Of a stretch of 64,000 nt of DNA, positions 1 through 11,649 are shown piece after piece (position 1 is the first letter of the stretch; each line of letters opens with the position of its first letter). The notes below the pieces were generated by a model that did not search any database, was not told the DNA's origin, and worked only from the letters and a program-made list of their open reading frames with translations. Source of the DNA: Escarpia spicata. Lineage: Eukaryota; Annelida; Polychaeta; Sabellida; Siboglinidae. The position numbers were made by a program, and so were the translations under genes. The DNA lies in the NCBI GenBank assembly GCA_963995525.1, contig OZ023213.1:46065013-46129012 (forward strand), given 5' to 3'.

Positions 1-769
1 TTTACCCTAGAGTTTTATGAGCGTTTACATAGCAAGAGACACTGGTTGTCTGGTACACTGTGACTGCTGCATTGACTAAAGGGATTAAACTGGGCTTTCA
101 CTGCTTTGAAGTAAGTTCTGCCAAGTGACAAGTTGCCAACTACCCTTTTCAAGTAAGCCTATGGGTTTAGTGACTGCCTCCATGGTGCACACAATTCAGC
201 CTAACTACAGTGGGTGTGAAAAACATTCTGATCTATTTGTACTTGAGCCAATAATTAACTGTCCACCAAGCACCAAGCAGCAGTCGAGCAATGTGGTTTA
301 ATTAAACTGTATCCACCAAGTTATGTGGCATTAACTATTGCTTGAATTGTCTTTCATTCCAGTATGGTATTTAAACATAAAATGGTACATATATATTCTA
401 TCCTTAGTAGATTGTATATATGGTATATACTATACAGATATATTTTGTTGTAAATATTTATACATTTTTTATACTTTATAATACTTCCCTAATGATAATG
501 ATGAAAGTACTTGACATTCTCAAATATGATTTCAAATACTTTGGGCATGGGTATCAATAAATAGCAAGTTAGATTTTGTATTCACCTGTCTTGTTTAACT
601 TCTTGAGACTGTGAGTCAAACAATTGTACTTATTGTATTTATGCGTACAGTGCATTATACCATAAAATGATGTAAAATGTAGTAGTAATTGCCTCAAATA
701 TAATAGTAATAGGAAGGAAACAAAGTAATAGTAATATAGTACATTGCAATGTAATTGATTCCAGGCCTG
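1..769. other. AT-rich stretch without a recognisable gene
   Basis: No coding signal, RNA gene or repeat was recognised here. There is an AATAAA at 556-561, so it could be part of a 3' untranslated region of a plus-strand gene lying to the left, but nothing in the window confirms this. Confidence 0.4.
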
Positions 770-3142
770 GGGCTGACACCTTTCACACTTGTTTTACAAA
801 GAAGTGTGGGCTGGCACCTTTCACTGTTGTTTTACAGAGAAGTGTGGGCCGACATCTTTTACTTTGTTTTACAGAGAAGTGAGGGCTGACACCTTTGACT
901 CTTGTTTTACAGAGAAGTACAGGCTGACACCTTTGACTCTTTTTTTTTACAAAAAAGTGTGGGCTGACACCTTTGACTCTTTTTTTTACAAAGAAGTGTG
1001 GGCTGACACCTTTCACTCTTGTTTTACAGAGAAGTGCCAGCTGACACCTTTGACTCTTTTTTTACAAAGAAGTGAGGGCTGACACCTTTGACTCTTTTTT
1101 TTACAAAGAAGTGTGGGCTGACACCTTTCACTCTTTTTTTTACAAAGAAGTGTGGGCTGACACCTTTCACTCTTGTTTTACAGAGAAGTGCGGGCCAACA
1201 CCTTTGACTTTGTTTTACAGAGAAGTAAGGGCTGACACCTTTCACTCTCGTTTTACAGAGAAGTGAGGGCTGACACCTTTCACTCTTGTTTGACAAAGAA
1301 GTGCAGGCTGACACCTTTCACTCTTGTTTTACAGAAAAGTGAGGGCTGATACCTTTCACTCTTGTTTTACAAAGAAGTGCGGGCTGATACCTTTCACTCT
1401 TGTTTTACAGAGAAGTGAGGGCTGACACCTTTCACTCTTGTTTTACAGAGAAATGCGGGCTGACATCTTTCACTCTTGTTTTACAGAGAAGTGAGGGCTG
1501 ACACCTTTCACTCTTGTTTTACAGAAAAATGAGGGCTGACACCTTTCACTCTTGTTTTACAAAGGAGTGAGGGCTGACACCTTTCACTCTTGTTTTACAA
1601 AGAAGTGCGGGCTGATACCTTTCACTCTTGTTTTACAGAGAAGTGAGGGCTGACACCTTTCACTCTTGTTTTACAGAGAAGTGCGGGCTGACATCTTTCA
1701 CTCTTGTTTTACAGAGAAGTGAGGGCTGACACCTTTCACTCTTGTTTTACAGAGAAGTGCAGGCTGACACCTTTCACTCTTGTTTTACAGAGAAGTGCAG
1801 GCCGGCACCTTTCACTCTTATTTTATAGAGAAGTGAGGGCTGACACCTTTCACTCTTGTTTTCCAAAGAAGTGAGGGCTGACACCTTTCACTCTTGTTTT
1901 ACAAAGAAGTGCAGGCTGACACCTTTCACTCTTGTTTTACAAAAAAGTGAGGGCTGACACCTTTCACTCTTGTTTTACAAAGACGTGAGGGCTGACACCG
2001 TTCACTCTTGTTTTACAAAGAAGTGCGGGCTGACACCTTTCACTCTTGTTTTACAGAGAAGTGAGGGCTGACACCTTTCCCTCTTGTTTTACAGAGAAGT
2101 GCGGGCTGACATCTTTCACTCTTGTTTTACAGAGAAGTGAGGGCTGACACCTTTCACTCTTGTTTTACAGAGAAGTGCAGGCTGACACCTTTCACTCTTG
2201 TTTTACAGAGAAGTGAGGGCTGACACCTTTCACTCTTGTTTTACAAAGAAGTGCAGGCCGACACCTTTCACTCTTGTTTTACAAAGAAGTGCAGACCGAC
2301 ACCTTTCACTCTTGTTTTACAGAGAAGTGAGGGCTGACACCTTTCCCTCTTGTTTTACAGAGAAGTGCGGGCTGACATCTTTCACTCTTGTTTTACAGAG
2401 AAGTGAGGGCTGACACCTTTCACTCTTGTTTTACAGAGAAGTGCAGGCTGACACCTTTCACTCTTGTTTTACAGAGAAGTGAGGGCTGACACCTTTCACT
2501 CTTGTTTTACAAAGAAGTGCAGGCCGACACCTTTCACTCTTGTTTTACAAAGAAGTGCAGACCGACACCTTTCACTCTTGTTTTACAAAGAAGTGAGGGC
2601 TGACACCTTTCACTCTTGTTTTACAAAGAAGTGAGGGCCGACACCTTTCACTCTTGTTTTACAAAGAAGTGCGGGCTGACACCTTTCACTCTTGTTTTAC
2701 AAAGAAGTGCAGGCTGACACCTTTCACTCTTGTTTTACAGAGAAGTGAGTGCTGACACCTTTCACTCTTGTTTTACAGAGAAGTGCGGGCTGACATCTTT
2801 CACTCTTGTTTTACAGAGAAGTGAGGGCTGACACCTTTCACTCTTGTTTTACAGAGAAGTGCAGGCCGACACCTTTCGCTCTTGTTTTACAGAGAAGTGA
2901 GGGCTGACACCTTTCACTCTTGTTTAACAGAGAAATGCGGGCTGACACCTTTCACTCTTGCTTTACAGAGAAATGCGGGCTGACACCTTTGACTCTTTGT
3001 TTTACAGAGAAGTACGGGCCGATACCTCTGATTCTTTGTTTTATAGAGAAGTACGGGCCGACACCTTTGACTCTTTATTTTATACAGAAGTGTGGGCTGA
3101 CACCTTTGACTCTTGCTTTACAGAGAAGTGCGGGCTAACACC
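770..3142. repeat. 38-bp minisatellite array, about 62 units
   Basis: The unit reads GGGCTGACAC CTTTCACTCT TGTTTTACAG AGAAGTGA with minor variants. In the core (about 1240-2900) most steps are exactly 38 bp; at the left end the T run is longer and some steps are 39-40 bp (for example 961 to 1000); at the right end units have TTTGACTC in place of TTTCACTC. Since 38 is not a multiple of three, reading frames rotate through the array, and the short ORFs seen on both strands are by-products of the repeat. Each plus-strand unit contains a pyrimidine-rich tract ending in ACAG, like a 3' splice site. The last unit fades out at about 3142 into unrelated sequence. Confidence 0.95.
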
Positions 3143-5460
3143 AAGTACACAGGCCGTAGAAGACCAACAAGTTTCTGAGACGTCCTCTGGCATCAATCCG
3201 ACTCTCTCCCCCTCGCAGCCTGTTGGGGTCGATGCCTGTGACAGTGTCTACCAGTCACCACAGAATTACACAGTACAGGGCGTGTGTCCCCCTGTATGGA
3301 ACCCGTATCATCCACACAGGGCATGTATGACACCAGGCATGTGTTACCGCATACAAAGTGTTCCACCGACAAGGCCCTGATAAAATGTATAAGAAGCCAT
3401 GTGATACCCTGGAGAATGTACTGTCATTTGGGACAGGCCGTGCGTGATATGAAACACAAGGATGACAGTGTATACGGTGCGATTATCACAAACGCTGGAA
3501 TGTGGTCGTTTCAGACAGGTTAAGATAATTAAGACTGGCAGAGCTAACATAATCTGTTATTGTGGAGTTATCTACATGGTTGATGATTAGGTGTCGGTGA
3601 ACAAGTGACATTTCTTTTGAGGCAGAATTTAAAATACCAAGCAACGTTTTCTTATTTAATTGTAGTGTTTCAAAGAGATTTTCTCTCACTATGTGTTATT
3701 GTAAAATAGCTATAAAATGTAATATTACCTTACAGACACTTGGTTGTATTATTTCAGGACAAGGGATTTTCTCAAAAACAAGGAACACTCATGCTGTATT
3801 CTTCATATATCAGCTCAATTTTAATATCTTAAAAAAATCAACTTCAAACCATACAAAGATGAACACACATCAGACATGCGTAGTCAAATTGCACCAAACA
3901 GATAAATAATCATCATAAATATCTTTATACACTGTACAACTCCAGACAAATTGTATGTACAAATTGATATCTTGGGTAAACAATACACGTAAATTTTGCA
4001 TAAAAAACAGGGTTTACAAATACAATCCCCTGAGGTCAAATATTTTGTAATTGTGTGTAGTTCTTTGTTACTGAAATGTGTTCCTAATAATGACTTCACC
4101 GAAAGACTGTTACTTGTGTATAAATGCTGTGAATTTCTACAATCCACAATTCAAATAAAACAGATATACCCAGAAAGAAATTGCTAAGAAGGTAGGCTAT
4201 CTACAATCTGATTGGAAAACAATTTAAAGATTCATCCTCAATTATATTTGTTTGCTCATTTCAGACAGGATCTGGTAAAATTCAGCGAAAAAAGCAAAAG
4301 TGGCCAGGTTCTATATAACATTAGGCTGTTTCATTTGATCTAATGATCAACATTATTTTGATAATTTAACAAGTATGCACTGTTCTATATTCTTTGACAC
4401 ATATTATGCAATTCACTTCAACAACTCACGCACAGAGATTTGGACATCAACAATTGTGATGGGCTGAACTTACAAAGGAGCAGAGGAGGAAGGGTTAACC
4501 TGTTGGGTTGTTTCTGCGAGTGTCTCCTGCCTCACCATGACATCATATTCTACGTGGATTCATGTTAAAATCATAACAACTCAAAACACAACCACGGCTC
4601 TAGGATAACTGACATTTTGAACACGATATGACCAAATCTCGATGCATAGTTACATTTCATAAATCAACCTGCTTATTACAGTTTATCACAGTGAATAAAA
4701 TGCATTCTGATCTAAGTACACAACTCATAATGTCAGACATTTGATTCTCGTGACCAACTTGCATTATTATTGCATAGTACATTAACAAAATATAAAAATA
4801 GTAAATGCAAGCACCTGGTATCGCATAAAATGCTATAAATACTTGGTGTACTCACTGTACAAACTAGTCATCGCCGACTGCAAGAATGTCGTCAAAGTGG
4901 ACTACTAGCCATGCATAGACGCTGAATCATGAGTGTGGGTGATTAAATGTTCCCAGAGTAAAATGACATGCGAGGAGGTAACATGCACAAGATATGCATT
5001 GAAGGCATGAAGCGTATCTAGCAGCCTTTCGACCACTTCAATTCCCTGTCTTCCACACATCCCGGTACACTCACAAACAGAACACGGCACGCACTTCACT
5101 CTCGTACACAACCCTTTGTTAGCCTACGTGACTGAAGACTTTCTACACCCAAAGTGAATCATAATATGAATTTTAAATTGTGTTCATAATATAGCAAACA
5201 TTTTTGGGTGAAAACGAAACACTACTAGCTGTGAGGCGGCTGTATTACCAAATTTTTGGAGAGCGAGACCTTGAACACCCAAAGTGAACCATGATAAAAA
5301 TTGTAAATCATGATCACAGTACAACAACAAAATTTGGTGTTAGAAATAAGATAGGTGGATGGTGGCTATTTTACAAAATTTTTGGCAATGTATATGAAAA
5401 AAACAGCATTCACTTCGTTTGTCTTACACCAGGGGAAAATTGTGATTATTGTTTGGTGTA
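3143..5460. other. Non-coding interval downstream of the zinc-finger gene
   Basis: No convincing gene. It lies just 3' of the minus-strand zinc-finger gene, so its right part is probably that gene's 3' untranslated region; I found no clear minus-strand AATAAA near the stop codon. A degenerate direct duplication of about 126-130 bp is visible: ACACCCAAAGTGAA at 5145 and 5275, followed in both copies by a GGCGGCTGTATTACCAAATTTTTGG-like stretch ending near 5258 and 5385. Confidence 0.4.
5145..5395. repeat. Degenerate tandem duplication, about 128 bp x 2
   Basis: Two diverged copies begin with ACACCCAAAGTGAA (5145 and 5275) and end with AAATTTTTGG (5250 and 5376). The copies differ at many positions, so the duplication is old. 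It lies immediately 3' of the zinc-finger stop codon. Confidence 0.55.
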
Positions 5461-8400
5461 TCAGTTATTGAGTAGAACTGCTGCCCCTTGGGTTGGGCCA
5501 TACGCAGTGCGTCCATCGACCGTCACCTGCTTATACAGCTGATGCTTGGACTTCATATGCCAGTTCATTGAGTTCCGCTGTCGGCAGGAATATTCACACA
5601 GGTGACACTTCAGCGGGCGTTCGTCAGTGTGTTGCATGAGGTGCACACGCAGATGCTTCGACTCGCGGAACGACTTGTCGCAACCAGGAAAGTCACACAT
5701 GAGCGGCCGATCGTCGGAGTGCACCACCTGGTGAGCCCGCAGCGCCGAGGTCGTGTCAAAGCGACGACAACAGCCGCCTTGGGGGCACTGCCAGCGCGGC
5801 TGAATCTTGAGGTGCAGGCGACGCACGTGGTTCTTGAGCGCCCCCTTGCTGTGGAGTCTGGCGACGCACCCCGAGTGTGGACAGATGAACTTGGGCGGTC
5901 CGTCCTCGCTGTGTGTCAGTAGGTGGTTGTTGAGCCCAGTGCGAGACGAGTATCCCTTGCCGCAGACGAAACACAGGTAGTCCTTGAACTCTCCGACCTC
6001 CTTGCCATGGGTCGCCATCATGTGACTTTGCAGATCGAACTTGCTGTTTGCCTCCAGGCCGCAGTGGTCACAGAAGAACTGGCTGTGTTCGTGAACACTC
6101 ACACGATGCTCCCACATCAGTTCCGCCGTCTCGAACAACTGCCGACACAACTTACACGTGTAGTACTTGCTCTCATATGCCGTCTGACTCGCTCCGTCGT
6201 CATGGTTACCATTGCCATGGCTGCCGTCGTCAGGGGCGATATGTTGGCTCTTTGGGTTTGTGTAGCGGAACTTCATGACGGACATATAGAACTCTGGTCC
6301 TGCAGATTCCTGCATTGTCTCCAGCTGGCGACTGGGTGTGTTGTGTTGTGTGTCGATATGTTCGACTGCGTTAACCCCCTGGTGGTCATTCAGCATACTA
6401 TCATTACACTCAACATCAGTGTCCTCTGGTGGTCCAAGTAGTGTCACAAGAAATTTGCTCTGCTCGTTCGAACAAAGAGTTTTCATTGACAAGTCGATCG
6501 GACCTTCGTCTTCAGTGATGATCTGTGAGGAAACCTCCTTAACGATGTCTTCACCGTCAAGTTTTGCCATGCACTGTTCGGTGTGTGGTGGCACTACTTT
6601 TGTAGCAATGTGGTCGACCGCGCTGCCATCGATGATGTTTCCATCGCTGTCGACATACACGGTGCGGTTGCCGTTTGTCTTGGTCTTTGCGAGACCGTGT
6701 TTGCTCTTCATGTGCCAGTTCATTGAGCTGCGATGACGGCAAGAGTATGAGCACAGGCCACAGGCAAGAGGCTTCTCTCCAGTGTGGATGGTTCGGTGGC
6801 GTTTCAAGTGTCGCCAGTCACGAAATGTCTTCATGCATCCAGGGTAATCACAGTTGACAATCTGGATTTCTCCGCTTGTGTGTTCCTTCGAGCTGCCCTC
6901 ATGAGTGTTGGCGGGCGACTGCAGCAGCTGGTGACAGCGGACATGTTGCATGAGGTCTGTATGAGACGTGTACTGGGCCACACAGCCTCGATAGACGCAC
7001 GCAAACTTCCCCGAGTCCACCCCAGGATTGGATTCACGCTTGCTGGCTGCCGCAGCAATGGCCTTGAGACGCTGCAGCATGGTGTACCTGTAGTTGGAGA
7101 GGGTTGACTTCCCACGCTTGCGACACTCGTTATGTGTCATCACATGCTCCCACATCTTCTCGGCGCTGTCGAACAACTGCCGACAGAACTTGCACGTGTG
7201 GAACTTTATGGTGCAGTAATCCTGTTTCTGTCTCCTTTTTTTCTTTGGCAATGACATTGACGTTGCTGCTGGGATGGTGTCCAAGGCAGCGCACACCATA
7301 GGTTCCGTGCTGATCTCGTGTCGGTGTTCACATTCAATGCTCACTGTTGGTTCTACTTCTCCGAGACCGTCTGTCGGTTCTGTCGTTGTGTGTTCCACTG
7401 CATCGTGCTTCATGTCCGGATTCTTCATTTTTGTCTTCCACAGACGCTCGACCATCTGGTTGAGGTCTGTGCGGGGGGGTTTGCGGTGTCGGCACAGGTG
7501 GTGTGCCAACTCACGCGTGCACTGACCCTGGAAGCTGCATAGTTCACACTTGAATACGTCCATCCGCAGGCGGTGCGTCTGCAAGTTGGTGTTTGACTCT
7601 GAGTAGTCGCGGTCCAGCGGAGAATCGACTGGGTGTGACGGGGATGCACCATGCCCATCTGTTGCAGGTGCACTGTTGTATAGATCCGCTTTAGAGGCGC
7701 TGTCGCTGGTGGTGTCTTCAGCAGGAGTCGGCAACACGGAGATGTCAACGACATGATCACTGGATAGTGTCGTACTCCACTGCAGGTCCTGATTGGTGTC
7801 AGGAGACATCTCTCCTTGTGGCTCCTGCTTCATGGTGGGTAGTAGGTATTCATCTTTCACCCTGAATGTGTCACTGCCCTCCTTTGATTGCCCATCACAG
7901 TGTCCAGTGTCCGTAGAATGGACATCTGAACACAGAGGGTCACAAACAGGTAACTTCATTGACATGTTGAAAGGAGACATGGTTCGGGGTATACCGCTGT
8001 TACTTGTGATAAATCTCGGAAATGTCTTGTTATGACCTCCACGGCGAATCTCACCGGGTTCAAGGTCATCGTCGTCCGTGTATTGATATCCTGACAGGTC
8101 GGCCGCCAGAGCTGGCAGTGGTAGTGTTTCTTCTGGCTCACTTTTCACGGTTGCCACAGGTGACGGTGCATGTGCATCTGCACCGCGCGGTGCTATGTCA
8201 GTGACATCACCGCCACGTGTCATGACATCGGTAAGCAAGTCCGGACAGCGATCGTGTTCGCAGTCATTCGGCGATATGAACACGGGCATGTTGATGCAGA
8301 CGAACTGCGATGGCATGCTGGTTGGCACTGGCGGCATGCTGGTTGGCACCGGTGAAATGCTAGTCGGCACCGGCGGAGCAGGCGGTGTCGCAACATAGGG

Positions 8401-8760
8401 TGGCGCAACATCCGGTACTGGTATGTTGCCGCCGGTCCTCGGCCACAGCGGGGGGAGTTTATTGCATGTGTACACGACCTGACATTGGCCGTTGACGGCG
8501 TCGTGACTGTGAGCGATGTGCTCCTTCAGCAACGACTGCTTGGGGAACGTCACATGACACACGCTGCAGCGGTACGCGTTGTGGATGAGTTTGTGGGCGA
8601 GCAGCAGCGGCCGGGTGTCGAAGAGGTTCCCGCACACCTTGCACTTGAAGAGCGTGTTGTACGAGTAGTTCCGACGCTCGGCTTTCTTGCGCTTCGAAGG
8701 CGTCAGGCCCTTCTTGACGTCGATGCGGAAGTCGAAGCGACACGACTCAAAATCTCCCAT
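5461..8760 (-). CDS. C2H2 zinc-finger protein, 14 fingers, 1099 aa
   Basis: Probable nuclear DNA-binding regulator. Fingers by approximate residue: 40-60, 65-86, 405-425, 523-543, 588-610, 637-659, 667-688, 869-890, 897-918, 930-950, 960-983, 992-1014, 1022-1044, 1052-1073. Several use CX4C spacing, and a TGEKP linker follows finger 6. The blocks 523-688 and 869-1073 look like an internal duplication: CKFCRQLFDSAEKMWEH matches CKLCRQLFETAELMWEH, and both blocks end in SSMNWHMKSKH or NSMNWHMKSKH. Between fingers: basic NLS-like KRKKAERR (23-30) and PKKKRRQK (505-512), SUMO-type VKSE and VKDE, PVPTS repeats (130-150), and PIDLS (754-758), a CtBP-binding consensus. The ATG at 8760 has G at -3 and +4; the codon before it is GTG, and an in-frame TGA lies at 8772-8770. 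The whole coding region is one exon and much richer in GC than its flanks. I cannot assign an orthologue. Confidence 0.9.
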   Translation of the reverse strand: MGDFESCRFDFRIDVKKGLTPSKRKKAERRNYSYNTLFKCKVCGNLFDTRPLLLAHKLIHNAYRCSVCHVTFPKQSLLKEHIAHSHDAVNGQCQVVYTCNKLPPLWPRTGGNIPVPDVAPPYVATPPAPPVPTSISPVPTSMPPVPTSMPSQFVCINMPVFISPNDCEHDRCPDLLTDVMTRGGDVTDIAPRGADAHAPSPVATVKSEPEETLPLPALAADLSGYQYTDDDDLEPGEIRRGGHNKTFPRFITSNSGIPRTMSPFNMSMKLPVCDPLCSDVHSTDTGHCDGQSKEGSDTFRVKDEYLLPTMKQEPQGEMSPDTNQDLQWSTTLSSDHVVDISVLPTPAEDTTSDSASKADLYNSAPATDGHGASPSHPVDSPLDRDYSESNTNLQTHRLRMDVFKCELCSFQGQCTRELAHHLCRHRKPPRTDLNQMVERLWKTKMKNPDMKHDAVEHTTTEPTDGLGEVEPTVSIECEHRHEISTEPMVCAALDTIPAATSMSLPKKKRRQKQDYCTIKFHTCKFCRQLFDSAEKMWEHVMTHNECRKRGKSTLSNYRYTMLQRLKAIAAAASKRESNPGVDSGKFACVYRGCVAQYTSHTDLMQHVRCHQLLQSPANTHEGSSKEHTSGEIQIVNCDYPGCMKTFRDWRHLKRHRTIHTGEKPLACGLCSYSCRHRSSMNWHMKSKHGLAKTKTNGNRTVYVDSDGNIIDGSAVDHIATKVVPPHTEQCMAKLDGEDIVKEVSSQIITEDEGPIDLSMKTLCSNEQSKFLVTLLGPPEDTDVECNDSMLNDHQGVNAVEHIDTQHNTPSRQLETMQESAGPEFYMSVMKFRYTNPKSQHIAPDDGSHGNGNHDDGASQTAYESKYYTCKLCRQLFETAELMWEHRVSVHEHSQFFCDHCGLEANSKFDLQSHMMATHGKEVGEFKDYLCFVCGKGYSSRTGLNNHLLTHSEDGPPKFICPHSGCVARLHSKGALKNHVRRLHLKIQPRWQCPQGGCCRRFDTTSALRAHQVVHSDDRPLMCDFPGCDKSFRESKHLRVHLMQHTDERPLKCHLCEYSCRQRNSMNWHMKSKHQLYKQVTVDGRTAYGPTQGAAVLLNN

Positions 8761-8835
8761 CACGATGCGTCACCGACACTCACCGACGTCACTGACACTT
8801 GTCATTAACATCAACAGTGTGAGCATCTACAGCAC
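8761..8835 (-). other. 5' UTR end and splice acceptor of the zinc-finger gene
   Basis: On the minus strand a long pyrimidine tract (CCTTTTTTGTTTACTTGTAG) ends in AG at 8837-8836, a strong 3' splice site. The 75 bases from there to the ATG contain an in-frame stop (8772-8770), so this is untranslated exon. The gene therefore probably has at least one further non-coding exon and its promoter at higher coordinates; I did not identify them. Confidence 0.6.
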
Positions 8836-8867
8836 CTACAAGTAAACAAAAAAGGTAAATGTAAAAA

Positions 8868-9190
8868 GGGAAGTTCTTGTATAGTGCATTATCCAGTCCT
8901 TAGGACTGCTCAAAGCAATTTACATTTTACTTCCTGACAAAACTGTTCAATCGAACACCATCTCAACTTTTTTGGGAAGCATGCAACCACACTGTAATTA
9001 ATGCGCAAAGACTACAAGTGCACAAATATCAACCACTGTCTACAGCCAGGTACTCAGTCATGTAGCTGAGTGAACTGGAGCAACATAGAGTGAACGAACT
9101 TGCCCAAGGTTTGATGTGGCACACATGATTTGAACCCAGGTTCTCACGATTGAGAGTTCAATGCTCTAACCACTGTGCCACTGCACTCCC
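8868..9190 (-). mobile_element. SINE family 1, copy 1 (tRNA-derived)
   Basis: Read on the minus strand, the head near 9187 looks like a tRNA gene (box A-like GGCACAGTGGTTAGAGC, box B-like GGGTTCAAATC), followed by a body shared with four other copies in the window, and a tail with AGTCCTAAGGACT and GCACTATACAAG. Tail first on the plus strand means the element lies in minus orientation. Probably nearly full length. Confidence 0.8.
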
Positions 9191-10399
9191 CAACAATAAC
9201 GCACTTTCAGAGATATTAATTACATTGTGTAAAGTGGTGGTATCTGTCATACAAAGGGAATGTGGATGTTGCTTCAAACTGGCCACTAAATCAATTGAGT
9301 CTATAGTATAGTGTTGATCAAAAATAATATTTATCAGATACAATCATTATTTAAATATTTCTTACATTCTAAATAACTGTATACCTATTCTAAAATAATT
9401 AGTATAAAATAATTTGGTGGTTTTATAGATTCTTATGAATATTCTAACATTAATAATCAAACATTGTTATCATAGTTGCACTGCTCAAAGTAGAGGAATG
9501 AAGAGAAACAAAAGAATGTGCTTAATTGATAAACAAATGCAGAATTTCACCAGGAAATCTATCTTGAAGGGGATTCTCAGTGCCAAAATACAGAAATGCA
9601 GCTTGCAAGAATAAAAAATGTCCAGATGAAATGATAATAGAATGATGTACAGTGAAAGAGGTACATGTGACACAACTTCACTGAAGGTAGATGGCAGCAC
9701 TGTTGTCAACCTGCCTTAATGTTTGTTTGTATATACGATGCAGTGTTTATTCTGTCGCAGTATCATCTGCACAGTTTTAGAATTCAATTTAATTCTCCAG
9801 GTACATGCAACAATTGCAGCCACCTCTTAAAATATCTTCTGAAATCCAAACACCAGGTACGTCAATTAATTTATTCTTTCACTACACCTGAGCACTTAAA
9901 AAAGTAATAACATTCTGCAATTTCTCTCCATAAGTTCAACATACAAAATAAACTCCCCTGAAAAATATGATCTAAGACTCATTGGCAGTGCATCTGTCCA
10001 CTAGAAATTTCAATCAGGGAAAGTCTAAAACTGACTCACTATTCATATTGTATGCAGTGAACCCAGAAGTACAGTAGTGGTCTGACCCCACATAAACCAT
10101 CTATAAGCACACCTGGTGATGTCATCCAGTGATTACTGGGCAAACTTGGTTTAAAAATACCAATGGCTGATAAACCAAAAGGAACCATCCTTCTTATTAG
10201 ACCCAGCTGCATGTATGTATGTACACAATCTGAAACCACAGCTAGCAAGAGTGGTTAAGGAGTTGTCTTTTCCCCATACATGGATCAACTGCATCCATGA
10301 TGAAACTATTTTGCAGCAGAACCCATAAGAACTTGCACACAACTGAAGACAAACACAGCATTATGAGAAGATAGCAATGCCATAGAACATAACACAATA
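9191..10399. other. AT-rich interval, no gene recognised
   Basis: Only short ORFs without family features; the peptide near 9160-9190 is a translation of the SINE head. Nothing else was recognised. Confidence 0.4.
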
Positions 10400-10660
10400 A
10401 AGTAAAGGTCAGTCCTTAGAACTGCTCAGTGTAGCTTACAGTTTACTTCCTGGCAGAGCCACGCTGCGATTAATGTGCGAAGACTATTTGTACACAAATA
10501 TCCACCACTGTCTATAGCCAGGTACTCATTCATCCAGCTGAGTGAACTAGAGCAACATAGAGTGAACAAATATGGCCAAGGTTCAAAATGGCGGCGCAGG
10601 ATTCAAACCTGGGTTCACTCGATTGAGTCCGATGCTTTATCCACTGTGCACCACATCAAA
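10400..10660 (-). mobile_element. SINE family 1, copy 2
   Basis: Matches copy 1 through most of its length: CAGTCCTTAGAACTGCTC near the tail, CACCACTGTCTATAGCCAGG in the body, and a tRNA-like head with GAACCCAGGTTTGAATCC-type box B on the minus strand. The tail and middle carry deletions. Confidence 0.8.
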
Positions 10661-11639
10661 ATACTCTCAAAACGTGGATGAACTCGTAACATTGATCACA
10701 AGATGGATTAGTAGAACCACTGAGGCCTGGGGATCATTTCACTAACATTCTATGAGCTTATAAGTAATGACCCCAACGTTGCTCTTTAAAATCAAATTCA
10801 TTCCTTAGCAGTGAAACAGTCAGTCCTTGTACACTGAAGTGTCAACACCAAAACGTGTCACCAGGACACTTTCGCTTGTGTCACGAAAATAGTGTCCTTT
10901 GTGATACGGCGGCGGCTTTTGCATTTTGAAAACACTCCATAAATTAAAAACAGATTAGAATTGTATAATGAGGGATTTTTCTTATCATCTCATTATCCTA
11001 ATGAAACAGTTTCCCGGGCATCTTACTGCTGGTCCTGGTAACAACACTACAGGTGAACATCTCATGTTACCAGGTAAACATTAAATAGCCTTGTTTATTT
11101 GTGTTACTGCAAAACGAGACTCCAAATCCAATCACCAACAAATACTAAGTAACCAAAAAACAATATGTGTTCAGCGTGACCCATATTGCTGGAAACTATT
11201 TATTCTCTCTGACTGGAAGGAAGTAGCCTGCCACAAGGTCCAAACTGACCTACCAAGCCAGATGTTCCCTCTCAACTTAAGTGTCCAGCAATCAGTCATA
11301 CCAGACACACAGACCCACCATGGTTATAACCAAACTGCTGCAACATACCAGATCTACGGTCTGCTCCCAATTCCAGGTCTACTCCCAATTCCATTCAGCT
11401 CTCTCTAAACATAATAATCGTACCAATTGACAGCTATGTAGAAAAACAAGGATACATGCGTAATTCCAGATTTATTGACAATACCTAACTTCTGTTCTTC
11501 CCTTTGTCTCTGTGAGACTGGCCTGATACTGATCCTTGATGTCTATTTCTTCACCTTCCACCACTGGTCCTCACTGCCTTCTCCATCACCCATTTCCACC
11601 CCCTTCCATCCACTCTCTCCTTATGGCCAGCTCATCACT
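10661..11639. other. Interval without recognised gene
   Basis: No domain, RNA gene or known repeat was recognised. Open frames are short and lack conserved features. Confidence 0.35.
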
Positions 11640-11649
11640 CTGTGTTAGC

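Noticed and set aside
770..3142. CRISPR-like array
   Set aside because: Units are directly adjacent with no unique spacers, and the window is clearly animal DNA.
783..3380. Repetitive ORFs (KGVSPHFFVKK and FYREVRADTFHS type) in the 38-bp array
   Set aside because: Present on both strands and caused by the repeat; the 38-bp period rotates the frame and the ORFs differ from unit to unit.
8761..8763. GTG codon as start of the zinc-finger protein
   Set aside because: The next codon is ATG in good context, and an in-frame stop lies three codons before the GTG.
5602..8808. Plus-strand and other-frame ORFs over the zinc-finger gene
   Set aside because: By-products of the GC-rich coding exon; none has domain features, whereas the minus frame has 14 well-formed fingers.
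9100..9190. tRNA gene
   Set aside because: The boxes belong to the head of a repeated SINE; no acceptor stem or complete cloverleaf.
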